DNA of 64,000 nt from Hermatobates lingyangjiaoensis (GCA_026182355.1 JAPFBL010000559.1:124001-188000), one strand, 5' to 3'; positions 40,227 through 51,734 are shown, counted from the stretch's first letter. A program made the numbers and translations. The notes: generated by a model from the sequence alone, not told the origin.

Positions 40227-43200
40227 CTAAAACGTTTAAACATTAGTACGAAGGAAAATTATTCAGGGAGCACTCTTTTACAACTAATTGTTTCGGTACT
40301 TGTAAAATCTGAAAATGTGTTTTGCTCATTCATTATGTTTAAAAGAATTTAGCAGGGTCTGTATAAATGAAATTTGGCCTTACTAGATAGGCAGGTCTTT
40401 CTTCCGTGAAGAACCACTCAAGACGGAAAGTTTCAGTTTATGGCGGCAAAAAAGACTACTCGTAAGGAGTAGTCTAAGACTACTCTTAGTGAGCCCTTGG
40501 CCAGGGGGTCAAGGGTGCTTCCCTCTCAGGAGGGGGACGACCCCAACTCAATGAGTCGTAAGGTAGTCCTAAAACGGAAGGATGTGTAGGATCCTGTCCA
40601 AAGTAATGTATCGACAGTGTACCTAACTTACAGCTTCTAAATCTGTAAAGACTCATAGTCACTACAAAATGTTATTTTGTAAGATTTTCGCCCCATGCAG
40701 CTCAACCACAAGCTGCATTGGCTTATACCATACGAGTATATATATCCACAGGTTCTTTGAACAGGGACAATAAGGTTTCAGTATGTTACCTGACTTCTAG
40801 TTTTATACTTCCACATAAAGCTAGTTAAACATTCAGTAATAAATGAGTTTGGTTGATTACTTTGAAAGCGTCCGGAGGAAGGCACTCAATGATTGCTTTT
40901 GTGAGCCCCTCCATGGCTTCAGGAGGTATTTCACTGAGTGTCTCCAGCCCAGCAATGACGCAGCCGATGCTTGAGACCTGTAGCAGATACAGAATATTGT
41001 CTAATCAGAAAACTGAAAAATTACCAACTATCTACATTAGATTCAGTGGCGAATAATTTTTGCAAAAACCAAAGCCAAAGTTTTGTTTTTATAAAAAAAA
41101 AAAACAGTACTTTTCGAACATACAGTATTCCTTATCAAGTTAAATGAAAATGTAATTATTAAGAAATGAAATGGTCCGTTAGGACAAAATGTCAAACGAT
41201 TAGAATAAAAGAACACGACTCCCAATATTTCGACCTCGTCGTGATAAGGAGAAGAAGGAGGAGAGTTCTGCTCGGCTGGTAAACAATAGAAGAGTTGCTG
41301 TTTGCCAGCCGAAAAACTCATCTTCTTCTTCTCCTTCTCCTGATGATGACGAGGTTAAAATATTCAAGTGAGTTGTGTGTTGTTTCTACGTGTTCTTTTA
41401 TTCTAATCTTTTTTTTTTTGTTATTAACAGGTACATACTGTAAAAAAAAATGTGCATTTCTGCTAACAGCATTGTATGGGAAAATAAAACTACATCTTTT
41501 TATGTTACTTTGACACCACCTCCGAAAACTTACTTAAAAGTGATCATCTCTATCTCCTCGGTGGACCAGTTATCTGCGTGCTCCTCTCTGGTCTGGTACA
41601 TCCCCACTCTTGCCTCAATGTCTACACGTGAGAGTTGAATAAATCTGAACACATCCTCCCTCGGAGAGTTATAAAGATCTGACAGCCTCTAGATGTTAGG
41701 TAGGATTTAAAGATCCTTACTCTAAATACACTTGAGTTAAGCAAAATTCTTTAAAACAAGATGGAGTCTTTAATACTTTATAGAGCTGTATAGAGGCATA
41801 GCGTTTTAAACTGACCCAGTGATACCAAAAACTGTATACGATGTGAGACAATTTTTTGTCTGTTTTATCATTTTGACTGTTAATTTTTTTTAAATAACCT
41901 TGACTATTTAGCACTCATTTCAAGTCAGGTTTGACTGAAGTAAAACTATATAAGACATAATGGAGTAAGCTTGCCTGTGTGGGAGACCAGACTGTAGGGT
42001 TTCCAAAAGCCTTGTTGTCTGACGCTAAGACAGCCAATTGAGACATGACTTTGGAATTGCAGTTCTGCAAAGTGGCCAGCTCTTCTGAAGCGTCCCTGCA
42101 TAGACATTTGATTGGTCATTAATCATAGCAGAAATGAGAAGTGGTGAAGCAACTAATTTCGCCGCTCGGGGCGGTCGTAAAATTTGCTGGTCCTCTGCTA
42201 GCCGTTCATAATCCGTTAACCTTCAAAATTCCGTAAAATATTTATTTCCATGGAATTTCAGTCAAGACTCCTGTTACTAGTTCTAGACTTTTATTTTATT
42301 ACAGTACATGTATACATATACAGTCATCATAAAAGTGTAAGCCACAAGGAAAAGGTAAAAAACACAGAAAATATGCTCTGAGGCCTTTAAAATGCATGTC
42401 ATCAGAACATGTTTTTTATTTTTTCCTTGTGGCTTATACTTTCAGTAGTTTCCATCACATGTTTATTGTGATTATTTAGCAGTCATCATCAAAGAAAACG
42501 GAAAATATTTGAAAACAAAAAATATAAATTCAATCATAAAAAAATTGTTAAATTAATTTAACTGGCTAAGCAAGCAAATATAATAAACTTTCGACCAATT
42601 TAAAAAAGTAGTTTTAAAAGATTTAAAAATATTTTTTTTTAATTTGTAATTATTACAGTTCAAAAATCCGTTTTAAAAACAGTATTACAAAGATAAGACA
42701 TAAAAACAGTTATGACCTTAAAAACTCATTTTGGTATAACATTTCAAATTATTTTGATTTTTTATGATTTTATTTTTTTTCTATTTTACATTCTCAAAAT
42801 TTCGCCCCCCCCCCCCCCCTTGATTTGCCACACTGTCCACGTGAACAGGCCCTCTCTTTCCTTTTATGCTACTGGTTCTTTATAGTGTCATCAAAACGGC
42901 AGCAGGTTCGGTTCACTTGGCAAATGGTTTATTGAGTGGGGTAACACATAGGAAAGAGAAAAAAAAATCTAAAATGTTATGCATTTAGCCTCAGATTTAC
43001 TTAATTATCCTAGGTCAGAGCTACTTGACCTACTTATACGACTCTGGGTGGATAAGACTAATGCTTGTTTCATTGAAGAAGCAGAGGATATGCTTGAGTG
43101 ACATCAAGTCGTAACCCGTCATGTCTTCCATTTCCTTGAAGCTCCATTGATCCATTACGGCTTCCTTCAGGCTCTCCATCTACGACAAACATCATTTCTC

Positions 43201-44621
43201 ACTCTTCATTCTTTATCCAATAGGTTTTTCTATTAATTTTAAAAAAATGAATAACAAATATTACAAATCTAACAGAAGACCTTTAAGGCTTCTGTAGAAA
43301 GTATAACAGTACTTTAACCGTTAGTTTTGTCTGATGAATATAATGATCCTAATAAATATAAACAATAAAACAATTTAGAGAGAAATATCATATACTATTT
43401 ACTTGTCAAGAAGGTACTCATATATTCAGTTTATAAAACTTACTAAAACGCTTGTTATAGCAACACTGACTCATGAGATCAAAGTAACCTTCCTCAAGAG
43501 GCAGTCAGATCAACAACACAAAGGCAATTACCAAGGAAGGGAAGAGATTCTAATATTATAACGGAATTAAGTTCCCGTTGTCATATATTGCTCTCACAAT
43601 AGCACAAAGAACCAAATTATTTGCCTAACACTTATAATGTTATAATTAAAATAACTTTTATGGCTTTGATTCACTTTTAATAACTTTTTTTGGCCAAAAA
43701 GTGATTTTTTATTACTTTTTTCTCCTAAACTTTTCAATTTAGAGCGTTCAATTTGTTTACATTGTTATGAAATTAATAGTAGCAACAAGGGAAAATATTT
43801 GGACTTTATAAACAAACGTTTTACAATGAAATATAAACATTTTAACTTATTATTGATTTTGAGACACTATAGACATATGGATTATAATGAAATTGTCCCA
43901 AAAAAAACAGCACTCCTTAAGGTGAAGCTGATTTTTTTTTTTTTTTTTTGTAATTGCGAGGTTGAAAATGACAAAGGATATTATATGTAATAAATTGTAT
44001 GATTTCAGAAAATGATTTTTACTCTCATTGGTTAAATACAGAATAATCAAATTTTGATAGAAGTATCCTATAATCATTAGGCTACCAAAAAAATGTGAAG
44101 TAATTGTGGGAACTGCAAAAGGCTATATGACTCAAAAACTGAAAACTGATATTGGAATAATAGATATCCTACTGTACTTGTTAGATTTTTTTTTATTTGG
44201 ACTTAGATATTTTTTAGCAGAATCAATTAAAATAAAATTGTTATTTTAACGTTTAATAAAGAAATAAAGGACTGAGACAAGTTCCTGCTCTTGTTACATA
44301 ACTCATCCTTCCATCTTTACATATTAAGTGCAAACTAACACACAAGAAAACACTGACAAAAACTCTTGGGATATTTTGATTTCTCCTTCTGTTACTGACA
44401 GGTGTCAAAATATTTCTATGTTTTTGAGTGTTTTTGCTGTGTGTTCTCCTTGGGTTCCATTGGTTTTACTTATAAACTGTTTCATATATATATATATATG
44501 ATCAAAGCACAATATATGCTTCGTCGACGAAGATCTTTGTTGAAAGATCTTAGTCTTCTTGTTTTCCCATTTCATATTGTGGTTTGATCATTGATTGTTA
44601 TTTCACGTGTTTATGTGAAAT

Positions 44622-44673
<52 letters not shown>

Positions 44674-44921
44674 CAAACCACAATATATGCTTCATCAACG
44701 AAGATCTTTGTTGAAAGATCTTAGTCTTGTTTTCCCATTTCATATTGTGGTTTGATCATTGATTGTTATTTCACGTGTTTATGTGAAATCTTATATATAT
44801 ATGATCAAACCACAATATATGCTTCATCAACGAAGATCTTTGTTGAACGATTTTAGTCTTGTTTTCCCATTTCATATTGTGGTTTGATCATTGATTGTTA
44901 TTTCACGTGTTTATGTGAAAT

Positions 44922-44993
<72 letters not shown>

Positions 44994-45131
44994 CGTTGGG
45001 TTACTTGCCGTTGCGCCTACAACGTGCTTGGTCTCCCATTCTCTTTTCTCCTGAAGACGGATTACCCGAAAATTTGAGTCTGTAAGTGTGTTTCCCTACT
45101 TTGTGTGTTGCTCTTTGTTAATCTCGATCTC

Positions 45132-45170
<39 letters not shown>

Positions 45171-47488
45171 CAAACCACAATATATGCTTCATCAACGAAG
45201 ATCTTTGTTGAAAGATCTTAGTCTTGTTTTCCCATTTCATATTGTGGTTTGATCATTGATTGTTATTTCACGTGTTTATGTGAAATCTTATATATATATA
45301 TGAAAACAAACCACAAGGAAAAAAAAGAAAACAGATAGAAAAAATGCTCTGAGGCCTTTTAATTTATGTCATCAGAGAGCAAACAAGGTAAGAACTAGAA
45401 GGATTCTAGAAGGAAAACTATTTTCCTTCTAGTTCTTACCTTGTTTGCTCTCTGATGACATAAATTGAAAGGCCTCAGAGCATTTTTTCTATCTGTTTTC
45501 TTTTTTTTTCCTTGTGGTTTGTTTTCATTGATTGTATCACGTGTTTATTGTGATTCATCTGCATATATATATATATATATATATATAAATTAAAAATTCA
45601 AGAAGTGCAACACACAGAGCAAAGAAACACACTTACAAACTCAAATTTTCGGGCAATCCGTCTTCAGAAGAAAAGAGAAATAGAGATGATTTGCCCGAAA
45701 ATTTGAGTTTGTAAGTGTGTTTCTTTGCACTGTGTGTAGGTTGCTCTTCTTGAATTTTGGACTTGTATTGTGTCCAGTTTGGATATTATTTCCGTTTATT
45801 AAGTGAACTTTAGTATATATATATATATATATATAAAGATTTCACATAAACACGTGAAACAACAATCAATGATCAAACCACAATAAGAAATGGGAAAACA
45901 AGACTAAGATCTTTCAACCGTAACAAGTGGTCTTCGTCAGAGTTGGGTTTTTGACTCTGACGAAGACCGCTTGTTACGGTTGAAAGATCTTAGTCTTGTT
46001 TTCCCATTTCTTATTGTGGTTTGATCATTCATATATATATGCATATCAGAGTCATAAACTTTCCAGAGTTATTAATTATTGACAAATTATAATCATTAAA
46101 ATTATTGAAGAGTTTTTTTTAAAATTTATTCATAAAATCTCATATAACCTGGGCTGAAGAAAGGTAAGTCATTTGACCAAAGGCAGATATAGTATCGACC
46201 TCTATAAGGGAAATGTTATAGAAGTCCCCCGGAGGAATCCCCTTCGATATAGAACCTAGAAGTTTTAACTGGTCATCTGGGATGTCACTGACCGAGCCGA
46301 ACACCTAAAAGTAAAATAAATCATGCTTAATATACATTTATATACTTTTAATAAATACTGGTTTAATCGAAGAAATAATTGAAAAATTGAAACTTAGAGC
46401 TTCATTTTTCTCTAAATTTTTACCTTTATCTGTCTGAAAGCTATTTCGCTCTTCCACACGTGTCTACTTTGAGTCTGTGGTTTGAATCTTTCTGTGTATT
46501 TTAATGCACAGAAAAAAATTATTAGTTCTAACACTTAACTTCTATATTTCATTAAGGCTGGTTTTGCTTGACGGCTAAGCGGGCCACATTTGCGGCTCGT
46601 TATGATCTGCCTCTTGAAATGTCACCAGCAGAAACTTCTCAGCAAATCGAATTCTTCTTGGAAATTGTCACGCCTCGCAGAACAGTGGAAGAGGTCTTGT
46701 GGTGCGGTCCTTGTCTTTGGTAACCACTCCTCTAACAGGCTCCAGAAAAATATCTTTGTCATTATTTCTACAGCCAAATCCATTCAATAGATTCTCATTG
46801 AATACTAAAATCGCTTATTGCTAATATTATTACCTGTTAAGTAAAACTTAGGAGATCTAGGTTAGCTCAGTGGTTAACGTACTCGCCCATGGGCTGGTAG
46901 TCCGGGGTTCGATCCCTACTTGATCCTCGATTTATTCACGCGGGAGGTGAATAAATCTAAGTACGTCTTCTCTCGGCCCCGAGCATGTATGATGCCAGGT
47001 ACTCGTTAAAGATCCCTACTCGAAATGCACTTGAGTTAGGCAAAATTTAGGACTCAATGTAGAATCTGTGGAATCAACGATTAAACAAAAACTGATAAAC
47101 GGCTGACGTCATCACCCGCAAGTGGATCGGTTTAAACAGTAAAAAAAAAATAATAAGTAAACTTAATAGTAGATTTGCAAAAAGGGTTGAGGTTAGATGT
47201 TATATTATTATAGTTATAATAATGGATTATTTAATGAATTTGATTTGAAAGTGGTTCACCCAGAGGGATACTCGCCTCTTTGACGGTTTGCCATACGACC
47301 GAAGACTGCTGACCGTTCAGTTCCCCAGAGCCCAGTATTGACAAGCACTCCTTGAAGTCAGTTTGGTCTAAAGCAGACAGTCCTTTGAGGTCTTCAATGG
47401 GGATCTTGGAGCAGCAACCTTCTTGAGCCAACTCGCTGCAAATGGAGCCAGCACTGATTTGTACTAAAACAGCAATCACAGAACACAT
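40023..47488 (-). CDS. Putative secreted mesothelin/otoancorin-like protein, 8 exons
   Basis: Eight minus-strand exons assemble into one frame of 389 residues plus TAG. Residues 1-20 (from MCSVIAVLVQISAG) look like a signal peptide. The body consists of repeated Leu-rich helical units, for example FTGDQLKHLTPSALAALTS and NWSTEEIEMI, in the style of the mesothelin/otoancorin/stereocilin superhelical family, whose vertebrate members are secreted and often GPI-anchored. The C-terminus has a hydrophobic stretch (PLLQLPAYFLLTTIINF), weakly like a GPI signal. The gene converges on SPT6 and is interrupted by a SINE and several palindromic repeats. Oddities: one GC donor, three exons needing the second of two nearby AGs, and one exon overlapping a SINE. 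Family assignment is inference from repeat style; more 5' exons may exist. Vertebrate otoancorin and stereocilin are much longer. Confidence 0.5.
40861..40977 (-). CDS. Mesothelin-like gene, exon 7
   Basis: Encodes IGCVIAGLETLSEIPPEAME and GLTKAIIECLPPDAFK. First AG gives start 40977; the second AG (start 40969) is needed for the phase of exon 6. Donor AAA|GTAATC. Confidence 0.6.
41198..41407. repeat. P9 palindromic hammerhead-like element
   Basis: Inverted arms agaataaaagaacacgactc / ...cgtgttcttttattc. Plus arm has CTGATGA (near 41340) with stem II GACGAGGTT, but AAAA instead of GAAA. The minus arm keeps GTC-GAAATATT but has a mutated first box. Lies in an intron of the mesothelin-like gene. 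Confidence 0.55.
41534..41621 (-). CDS. Mesothelin-like gene, exon 6 (overlaps a SINE)
   Basis: Encodes ARVGMYQTREEHADNWSTEE then IEMITF, donor AA|GTAAGT. The first AG gives a start at 41621; frame needs the second AG (start 41613). The 5' part overlaps a SINE lying on the plus strand, so its acceptor may be SINE-derived. Confidence 0.45.
41560..41760 (+). mobile_element. SINE copy overlapping exon 6
   Basis: gtgctcctctctggtctggta, gagagttgaataaatctgaac, cctccctcggagag and actctaaatacacttgagtt match the SINE family. The head overlaps the proposed exon 6 on the other strand. Confidence 0.6.
41975..42095 (-). CDS. Mesothelin-like gene, exon 5 (GC donor)
   Basis: Acceptor ctatgcag; the donor appears to be CAG|GCAAGC, a typical GC-AG intron start. 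Encodes ELATLQNCNSKVMSQLAVLA and FGNPTVWSP. Confidence 0.6.
42335..42440. repeat. P5 palindrome, truncated
   Basis: Arms cacaaggaaaaggtaaaaaac / ttttttccttgtggctta. The minus strand has CTGATGA near 42414 and GGCCTCAGAGC, but no clear GAAA box. Confidence 0.5.
42441..43033. other. Intron of the mesothelin-like gene
   Basis: A+T-rich; a C homopolymer of about 15 at 42806-42820. Nothing else recognised. Confidence 0.5.
43034..43179 (-). CDS. Mesothelin-like gene, exon 4
   Basis: Acceptor gtcgtag, donor AA|GTAGGT. Encodes MESLKEAVMDQWSFKEMEDM and YDLMSLKHILCFFNETSIS. Phase fits exons 3 and 5. Confidence 0.65.
43180..44480. other. Intron of the mesothelin-like gene
   Basis: A+T-rich with several homopolymer T runs. 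No element recognised before the TA-hammerhead cluster. Confidence 0.5.
44486..45300 (+). repeat. Four P1-derived units and a P6 half between (TA)n runs
   Basis: Near-identical units start at about 44500, 44670, 44800 and 45170. Each reads gatcaaaccacaatatatgc, caacgaagatctttgttg, GAAAGATCTTAGTC (third unit GAACGATTTTAGTC) and gtgtttatgtgaaatctta, with (TA)n between. The CTGACGA box is lost. A P6 half at about 44991-45130 has CTC-CTGAAGA (45051-45057), GAAA (45068-45071), ATTT, GAG. Confidence 0.7.
45300..45535. repeat. P5 palindrome with a complete hammerhead core
   Basis: Plus arm: TGCTCT (45446-45451), CTGATGA (45452-45458), short weak stem II, GAAA (45467-45470), GGCC, TC, AGAGCA (45477-45482). 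Stem I is a perfect 6-bp TGCTCT/AGAGCA. In the minus arm GAAA has become AAAA. Confidence 0.7.
45566..45835. repeat. P6 palindrome between (TA)n runs
   Basis: Minus arm core: CTGAAGA (45667-45661), stem II, GAAA (45650-45647), ATTT, GAG (45642-45640). The plus arm lacks the first box. Confidence 0.6.
45836..46040. repeat. P1 palindrome with cores in both arms
   Basis: Plus arm: GACT (45953-45956), CTGACGA, stem II GACCG/CGGTT, GAAA (45982-45985), GATCTT, AGTC (45992-45995). Minus arm (45946-45901): CTGACGA, GACCA-stem, GAAA, GATCTT, AGTC. Confidence 0.7.
46149..46304 (-). CDS. Mesothelin-like gene, exon 3
   Basis: Encodes IPDDQLKLLGSISKGIPPGD and YNISLIEVDTISAFGQMTYL. The obvious acceptor (ttttag) puts the start at 46304, but only the downstream AG (ggtcag, start 46287) joins in frame to exon 2. 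Donor CAG|GTTATA. Confidence 0.55.
46626..46767 (-). CDS. Mesothelin-like gene, exon 2 (tentative)
   Basis: Acceptor ggctgtag, donor TG|GTGACA; the phase fits exon 1. Encodes IFFWSLLEEWLPKTRTAPQD and DNFQEEFDLLRSF. The opposite strand is also open over most of it, so exon status is uncertain. Confidence 0.4.
46851..47154 (+). mobile_element. tRNA-derived SINE, near full length
   Basis: Head with A box (gttagctcagtggttaac) and B box (ggggttcgatccc), body ggtgaataaatctaagtacg, 3' end cggctgacgtcatcacccgc and an A-rich tail. Flanking aagtaaaactta (46839-46850) and aagtaaactta (47155-47165) look like a target duplication with one indel. It sits between exons 1 and 2 of the mesothelin-like gene and is the best copy of the family. 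Confidence 0.8.
47260..47488 (-). CDS. Mesothelin-like gene, exon 1
   Basis: Begins at an ATG directly after a splice-acceptor-like ttattggcag, so it is either the first coding exon after a 5'UTR intron or an internal exon. It encodes MCSVIAVLVQISAGSIC (signal-peptide-like) and LKGLSALDQTDFKECLSILG. Donor G|GTGAAC, phase 1. Confidence 0.6.
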
Positions 47489-49790
47489 CTGCCAATAAAC
47501 GAGTATCAGGGAACATTGCAGTAGTTGGTGTTTTGCAATCAGTGGATAAGAGATCATATAGGTATTTAGATGATAATACGAGTACAGTTTGTATATTAAG
47601 GTATAGCGTGTAGTATGCAGTAGAATGCAATTATAATCAAGTTAGTACCTAATTTATGATAAAATAATCACCAAAAAACACAGTGAAGAACAGTGTGATG
47701 CTAAAGAGAGCTTGCATAAACTACACATGTGTTGTAGGTATATCGACAACCACATTTCTTTTCAAAGAACCTATACTAACGCAAACAACTTAAAAATGTA
47801 TTTCTTAAGAATCATGCTTAAAGTTTACAACAAAAAAGTAATTTTCTTTACCTTTCTAATCATGAGTAAATACCACACACAACTGCAATGCTGGTAATAG
47901 AATTATTTTTTTTTTAAAAATTAATGCTTTAATTTTTAATGTAAATGAATTAAATGAATTTATATACTAAGATAATTAAGTAAAAAAATTACACAACTAA
48001 TTACATGACTTAGAATAAAATGTAGATGATCAAATAATTAATTATGTAAATATAATCTGAAAAATACTGTTTTCAGTGAAATTTTAAATAAATGGTTCCA
48101 TCTTATTAAATGTATTATTATTTCTTTGTTTTATACAAACTCATTGAAATTATGGTAATTAACTATGTAAAAAGTACCATATAAATTTGCAACATATTGA
48201 AAATTAATTGAGTATATTACAAAATGACTCTAGTCTTAAATATTAGTTATCGTGATTCAGTTGATTTTTTTATACGGCTGTGACAATGGTTAAATTTTCG
48301 TTAATATCATCAAAATAGAAATAACTGCATTAAAAAGAAACATTGAATTAAATAACTTGTGAATTACCTTAATAATATGTTTACTTTTAGTAAGTTTGTC
48401 TGGATACCGATACAATTTTTTTAAAATATAAAACATTATTATCGACAGACCTGGAAAGTCAATTACTAGGTTCCACTAGTACATGCAATATTTGCCTTTT
48501 ATAATAAAATGCCTATTTACAAATCTTTATTTAAAATTAATATCGATTATATTAATTATATAATTAATGATTATATAATCATTTTTTATTGAATATAACT
48601 TCATCAAAATTTATAGGTGTGTAATTAGTTCATGATTATTTCCTGTCTATGGCTTCAACACTGGCTTCATTAAGAGCCAAATCTCTTTTATATTGTCTCA
48701 ATTCATCATGGCGTCATTCGTTCTTTTTTATAGCTGTAAGCGTCGGTTTTTTTAATCGTGGTTTAAAAAAAATGGTTATATATAGTACTTGAAAAGTGGT
48801 TATATTAATTAGATTACAAAATGATGAAAACGTGTGAACTTATTTTCGTTAATCGTATAAGTGTTTGAAAAGAAAGAAGAAAAGAATAAAAACTTCTGCG
48901 CATCAAAAAGGAGGTTAGAACACAATTTAAAAAATCTTTTATTTCTTTACTACATTGCGTTAAATTATTACTATTAAATGATGACAAACAAAAGTTTTGA
49001 TAAATAATATGAAATACTGCATTATAGCAATGATAAAAAACAGAAAATGAAAGTCATCTTTACTAATTAGCATAAGAATTATTTTTACTTAAATAATGCC
49101 AATTAACTTTCAAGAACTTTAAAACTGACTCATTTAAATTAATATACAATTAAAGTGAAATTTAAAAGAAGTTATTCCTACAAAAAATAATACAATTTAC
49201 CTTCATTTAATTATTCGTATTTCATTCTTTGAAATATTATATAATTAAGTGGTTTTCTATAAATCATTAACAATAGATGAAAGTCAAATATAATCTTTTA
49301 ATATCAGGAGAAAAAATGAATAGTATTATTAGCAATTGTATTTATAGATAGATATATAACAATATTGGTAAAAATATTTCATAATATTACTAATGATTCA
49401 GGTTTTAATGAAGTTTTTTACTTTTATATTGCTTCAAACTTTGTATAACCAAATGTAAAATAATGTTAACATAACAAAATAGTTGTTAATCAATCATAGA
49501 TTATGAATATAACTTTTTTTCTAATCAATGTTTCAATGTAAAGATTAAGAAACTGTTATTTTACAATCATTTTTTGTTTTAAACTAATTTTAATAATCTA
49601 GCTTAAATCTATTTTTTTACAAATTCAGCTTAATTTAAATTAATTATATCTTGCAAATAGTTATTCAATGATTATTAAACTCATTACTGTTTCTAATTTA
49701 CTTATTGAAGTAATTCATTTTAAACGTTATTTAAAAAGTCAGAACCTGTTTATGTAGTAATTCCTTACGTTTCTTATATACATTATACAA
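47489..49790. other. A+T-rich region 5' of the mesothelin-like gene
   Basis: Should hold the promoter and any upstream exons, but I recognise none. No strong coding bias was seen. Confidence 0.4.
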
Positions 49791-49799
49791 GCAGACTTG

Positions 49800-50449
49800 T
49801 ATTATACTACCCATTTTTGACGGATATTTTACAAAAATTTTAAGCTGATATGTGGTATTCCATAATATTATTATTAGAACTTATAGAATTGTCTAAAATA
49901 TTATTTGTACATCCCATAACTCTCATTACATCTGGAGTTTCCTTTACGTTTTAGAGCTTTAGATATTGAGCTCGAACATGATTTTATTCTGGGGCTACTT
50001 CTTACTTAGTATGCGGGTAGGTAGTACTCACTTATTTAAAGAGAGTAAATTATGATAAACGCAAACAGAATTAAAATCAACTAACAATACCTACTTGCTA
50101 CAGTTTCAGGCACCTGTATTTTCAGCTATATATTTGTATATCTGTATAGCTGGCCAAACACAGCTAAAAAGTCAATAACTTCGCTTCTACGTTGAAGTTC
50201 CAATCCATTCAAATCTTAGCTTTTAAGTTAGATATCCACAAATCAATGTCAAAGTCTCAGCTTGCTATGACTGAAACTTTGACGATATGTTGTCTGAGTT
50301 TGCTTGTGACGAAATTTTTGGACAAACAAACAGGCAGAAATTTGTCTAAGAGTGAATTCTATTTCTCTAATGTATAAAACGTAAGGATATCTTAAAATGA
50401 GTCAGTTCTAAGCATTATACAGACAATACCTTTCTTTTATTTATATAGA
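49800..50449 (-). mobile_element. Helitron-related copy 4 (decayed)
   Basis: Minus-strand copy with the 5' terminus A|TCTATATAAATAAAAG at 50449 and related internal sequence. The 3' hairpin near 49810 is damaged, so that end is approximate. Confidence 0.5.
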
Positions 50450-51350
50450 TTTGTTATGTTTGATTTTATTTATGTGTCAATGAATAGTTTATTAATTAAT
50501 TAAGTTACTATTTATTAATAGGTAACTTATTAATGGATTTAAAATTGAGTGAAATAATTTTAAACATAAAATATTTGGATGTAGATACAATATTGTCGTA
50601 TATTATATATATTTGTTGATATTAACATTTTTGGAAATAACTTTTTTTGCCAAATTGTGTTTTTAGACATTTTTCTCCTAAACTGCAAACTCTAGAGACT
50701 TGAAATTTTGTTATCATCATAGAAGCAACAAAATTAGTACCTAAAAAAAGTGTCAACGTTTAAAAGTAACTGGAAATATTCTGTTTTTAATAAAATTTAT
50801 ACATTTTGACTTATAATTCAATTTGAAAGTTTGTGAGGAGGATACAAGTCATACCGTTTGGCTGATCATCATGAGATTATATCTAAAAATAGAGGATTAG
50901 GTGGGGGATAAGTTGAGGTAATTTTAATCGAAATCACATTAACCAAAGCTGCATTGTGGCACATTTTATGTTTTCAGAATTTTTTTTACTCTAAACGGTT
51001 TATTAAAGAACAATGAAATTTGTGCCGAAAAATTAAACAAAAAATATTAATTTATAAAAAAAAATTAGTGAATTTCAAATTCCAAAATGAGTAATAAAGC
51101 TATAAAAACTGAATATTTATCCTGAATTAATAGTTTACTTGCTATATTTGTTTACATTGTGTACATTTAGATTTACAAAATGAATACTAATTTTAAGTCA
51201 ATTCTTCGTTGATTCAGTGATGCTGACATTTTATCTTAAATATTTGTGACTTTTGTCCAACGAAATAGGAATTTTTTGAAGTGTTAAAGGGAAATATATG
51301 ACTTAAATCTTTAATGTAAGTCAGATAAACAAAATCTATTGTAACAGATC

Positions 51351-51410
51351 CCCTGGCCATGTAATGTCACAAATGGCCATGTAATGTCACAAATGGCCAT
51401 GTAAGAAATC
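51351..51410 (+). repeat. 19-bp tandem repeat, three copies
   Basis: ggccatgtaatgtcacaaat occurs twice in tandem, followed by a partial third copy. Confidence 0.8.
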
Positions 51411-51734
51411 CACTGCCTGTAGGAACAAAAGCCACGTTCTTAGTAAGAGAGATTATTTTATAACACGAAATCTTGAGTTTAGCTTATAAAAGTGTTATTA
51501 CTGCTGTAGTAATACCAATGATACTATATACATGAGTTGTGTGATATATAAGCATAATCTTGTACAAGTATATTGATCAATCAACTTCTGTGGTGATATG
51601 TACCTCTTGAAAAAATGTTAGTTAACATCTGCCATTTAAACATTTATATTATGTGTAAATGGTACATTATATATTATATACCCAAGAAGTTTATTATTAT
51701 GTTTACTTATAGTAATGTTGTTTGTAGGCAACTC

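Noticed and set aside
44486..46040. Regular repeats separated by spacers, resembling a CRISPR array
   Set aside because: Spacers are (TA)n, repeats are over 100 bp and palindromic, and the genome is eukaryotic.
46590..46790. Plus-strand open frame opposite the proposed exon 2
   Set aside because: No family similarity and no flanking splice context; the minus-strand reading fits the exon phases better, though both are open.
46860..46920. Possible tRNA gene
   Set aside because: A and B boxes are present but the cloverleaf is not credible and the same sequence is dispersed as a SINE head.
49000..49790. Search for upstream exons or a promoter of the mesothelin-like gene
   Set aside because: Very A+T-rich, no codon bias or splice-framed open segment could be supported.
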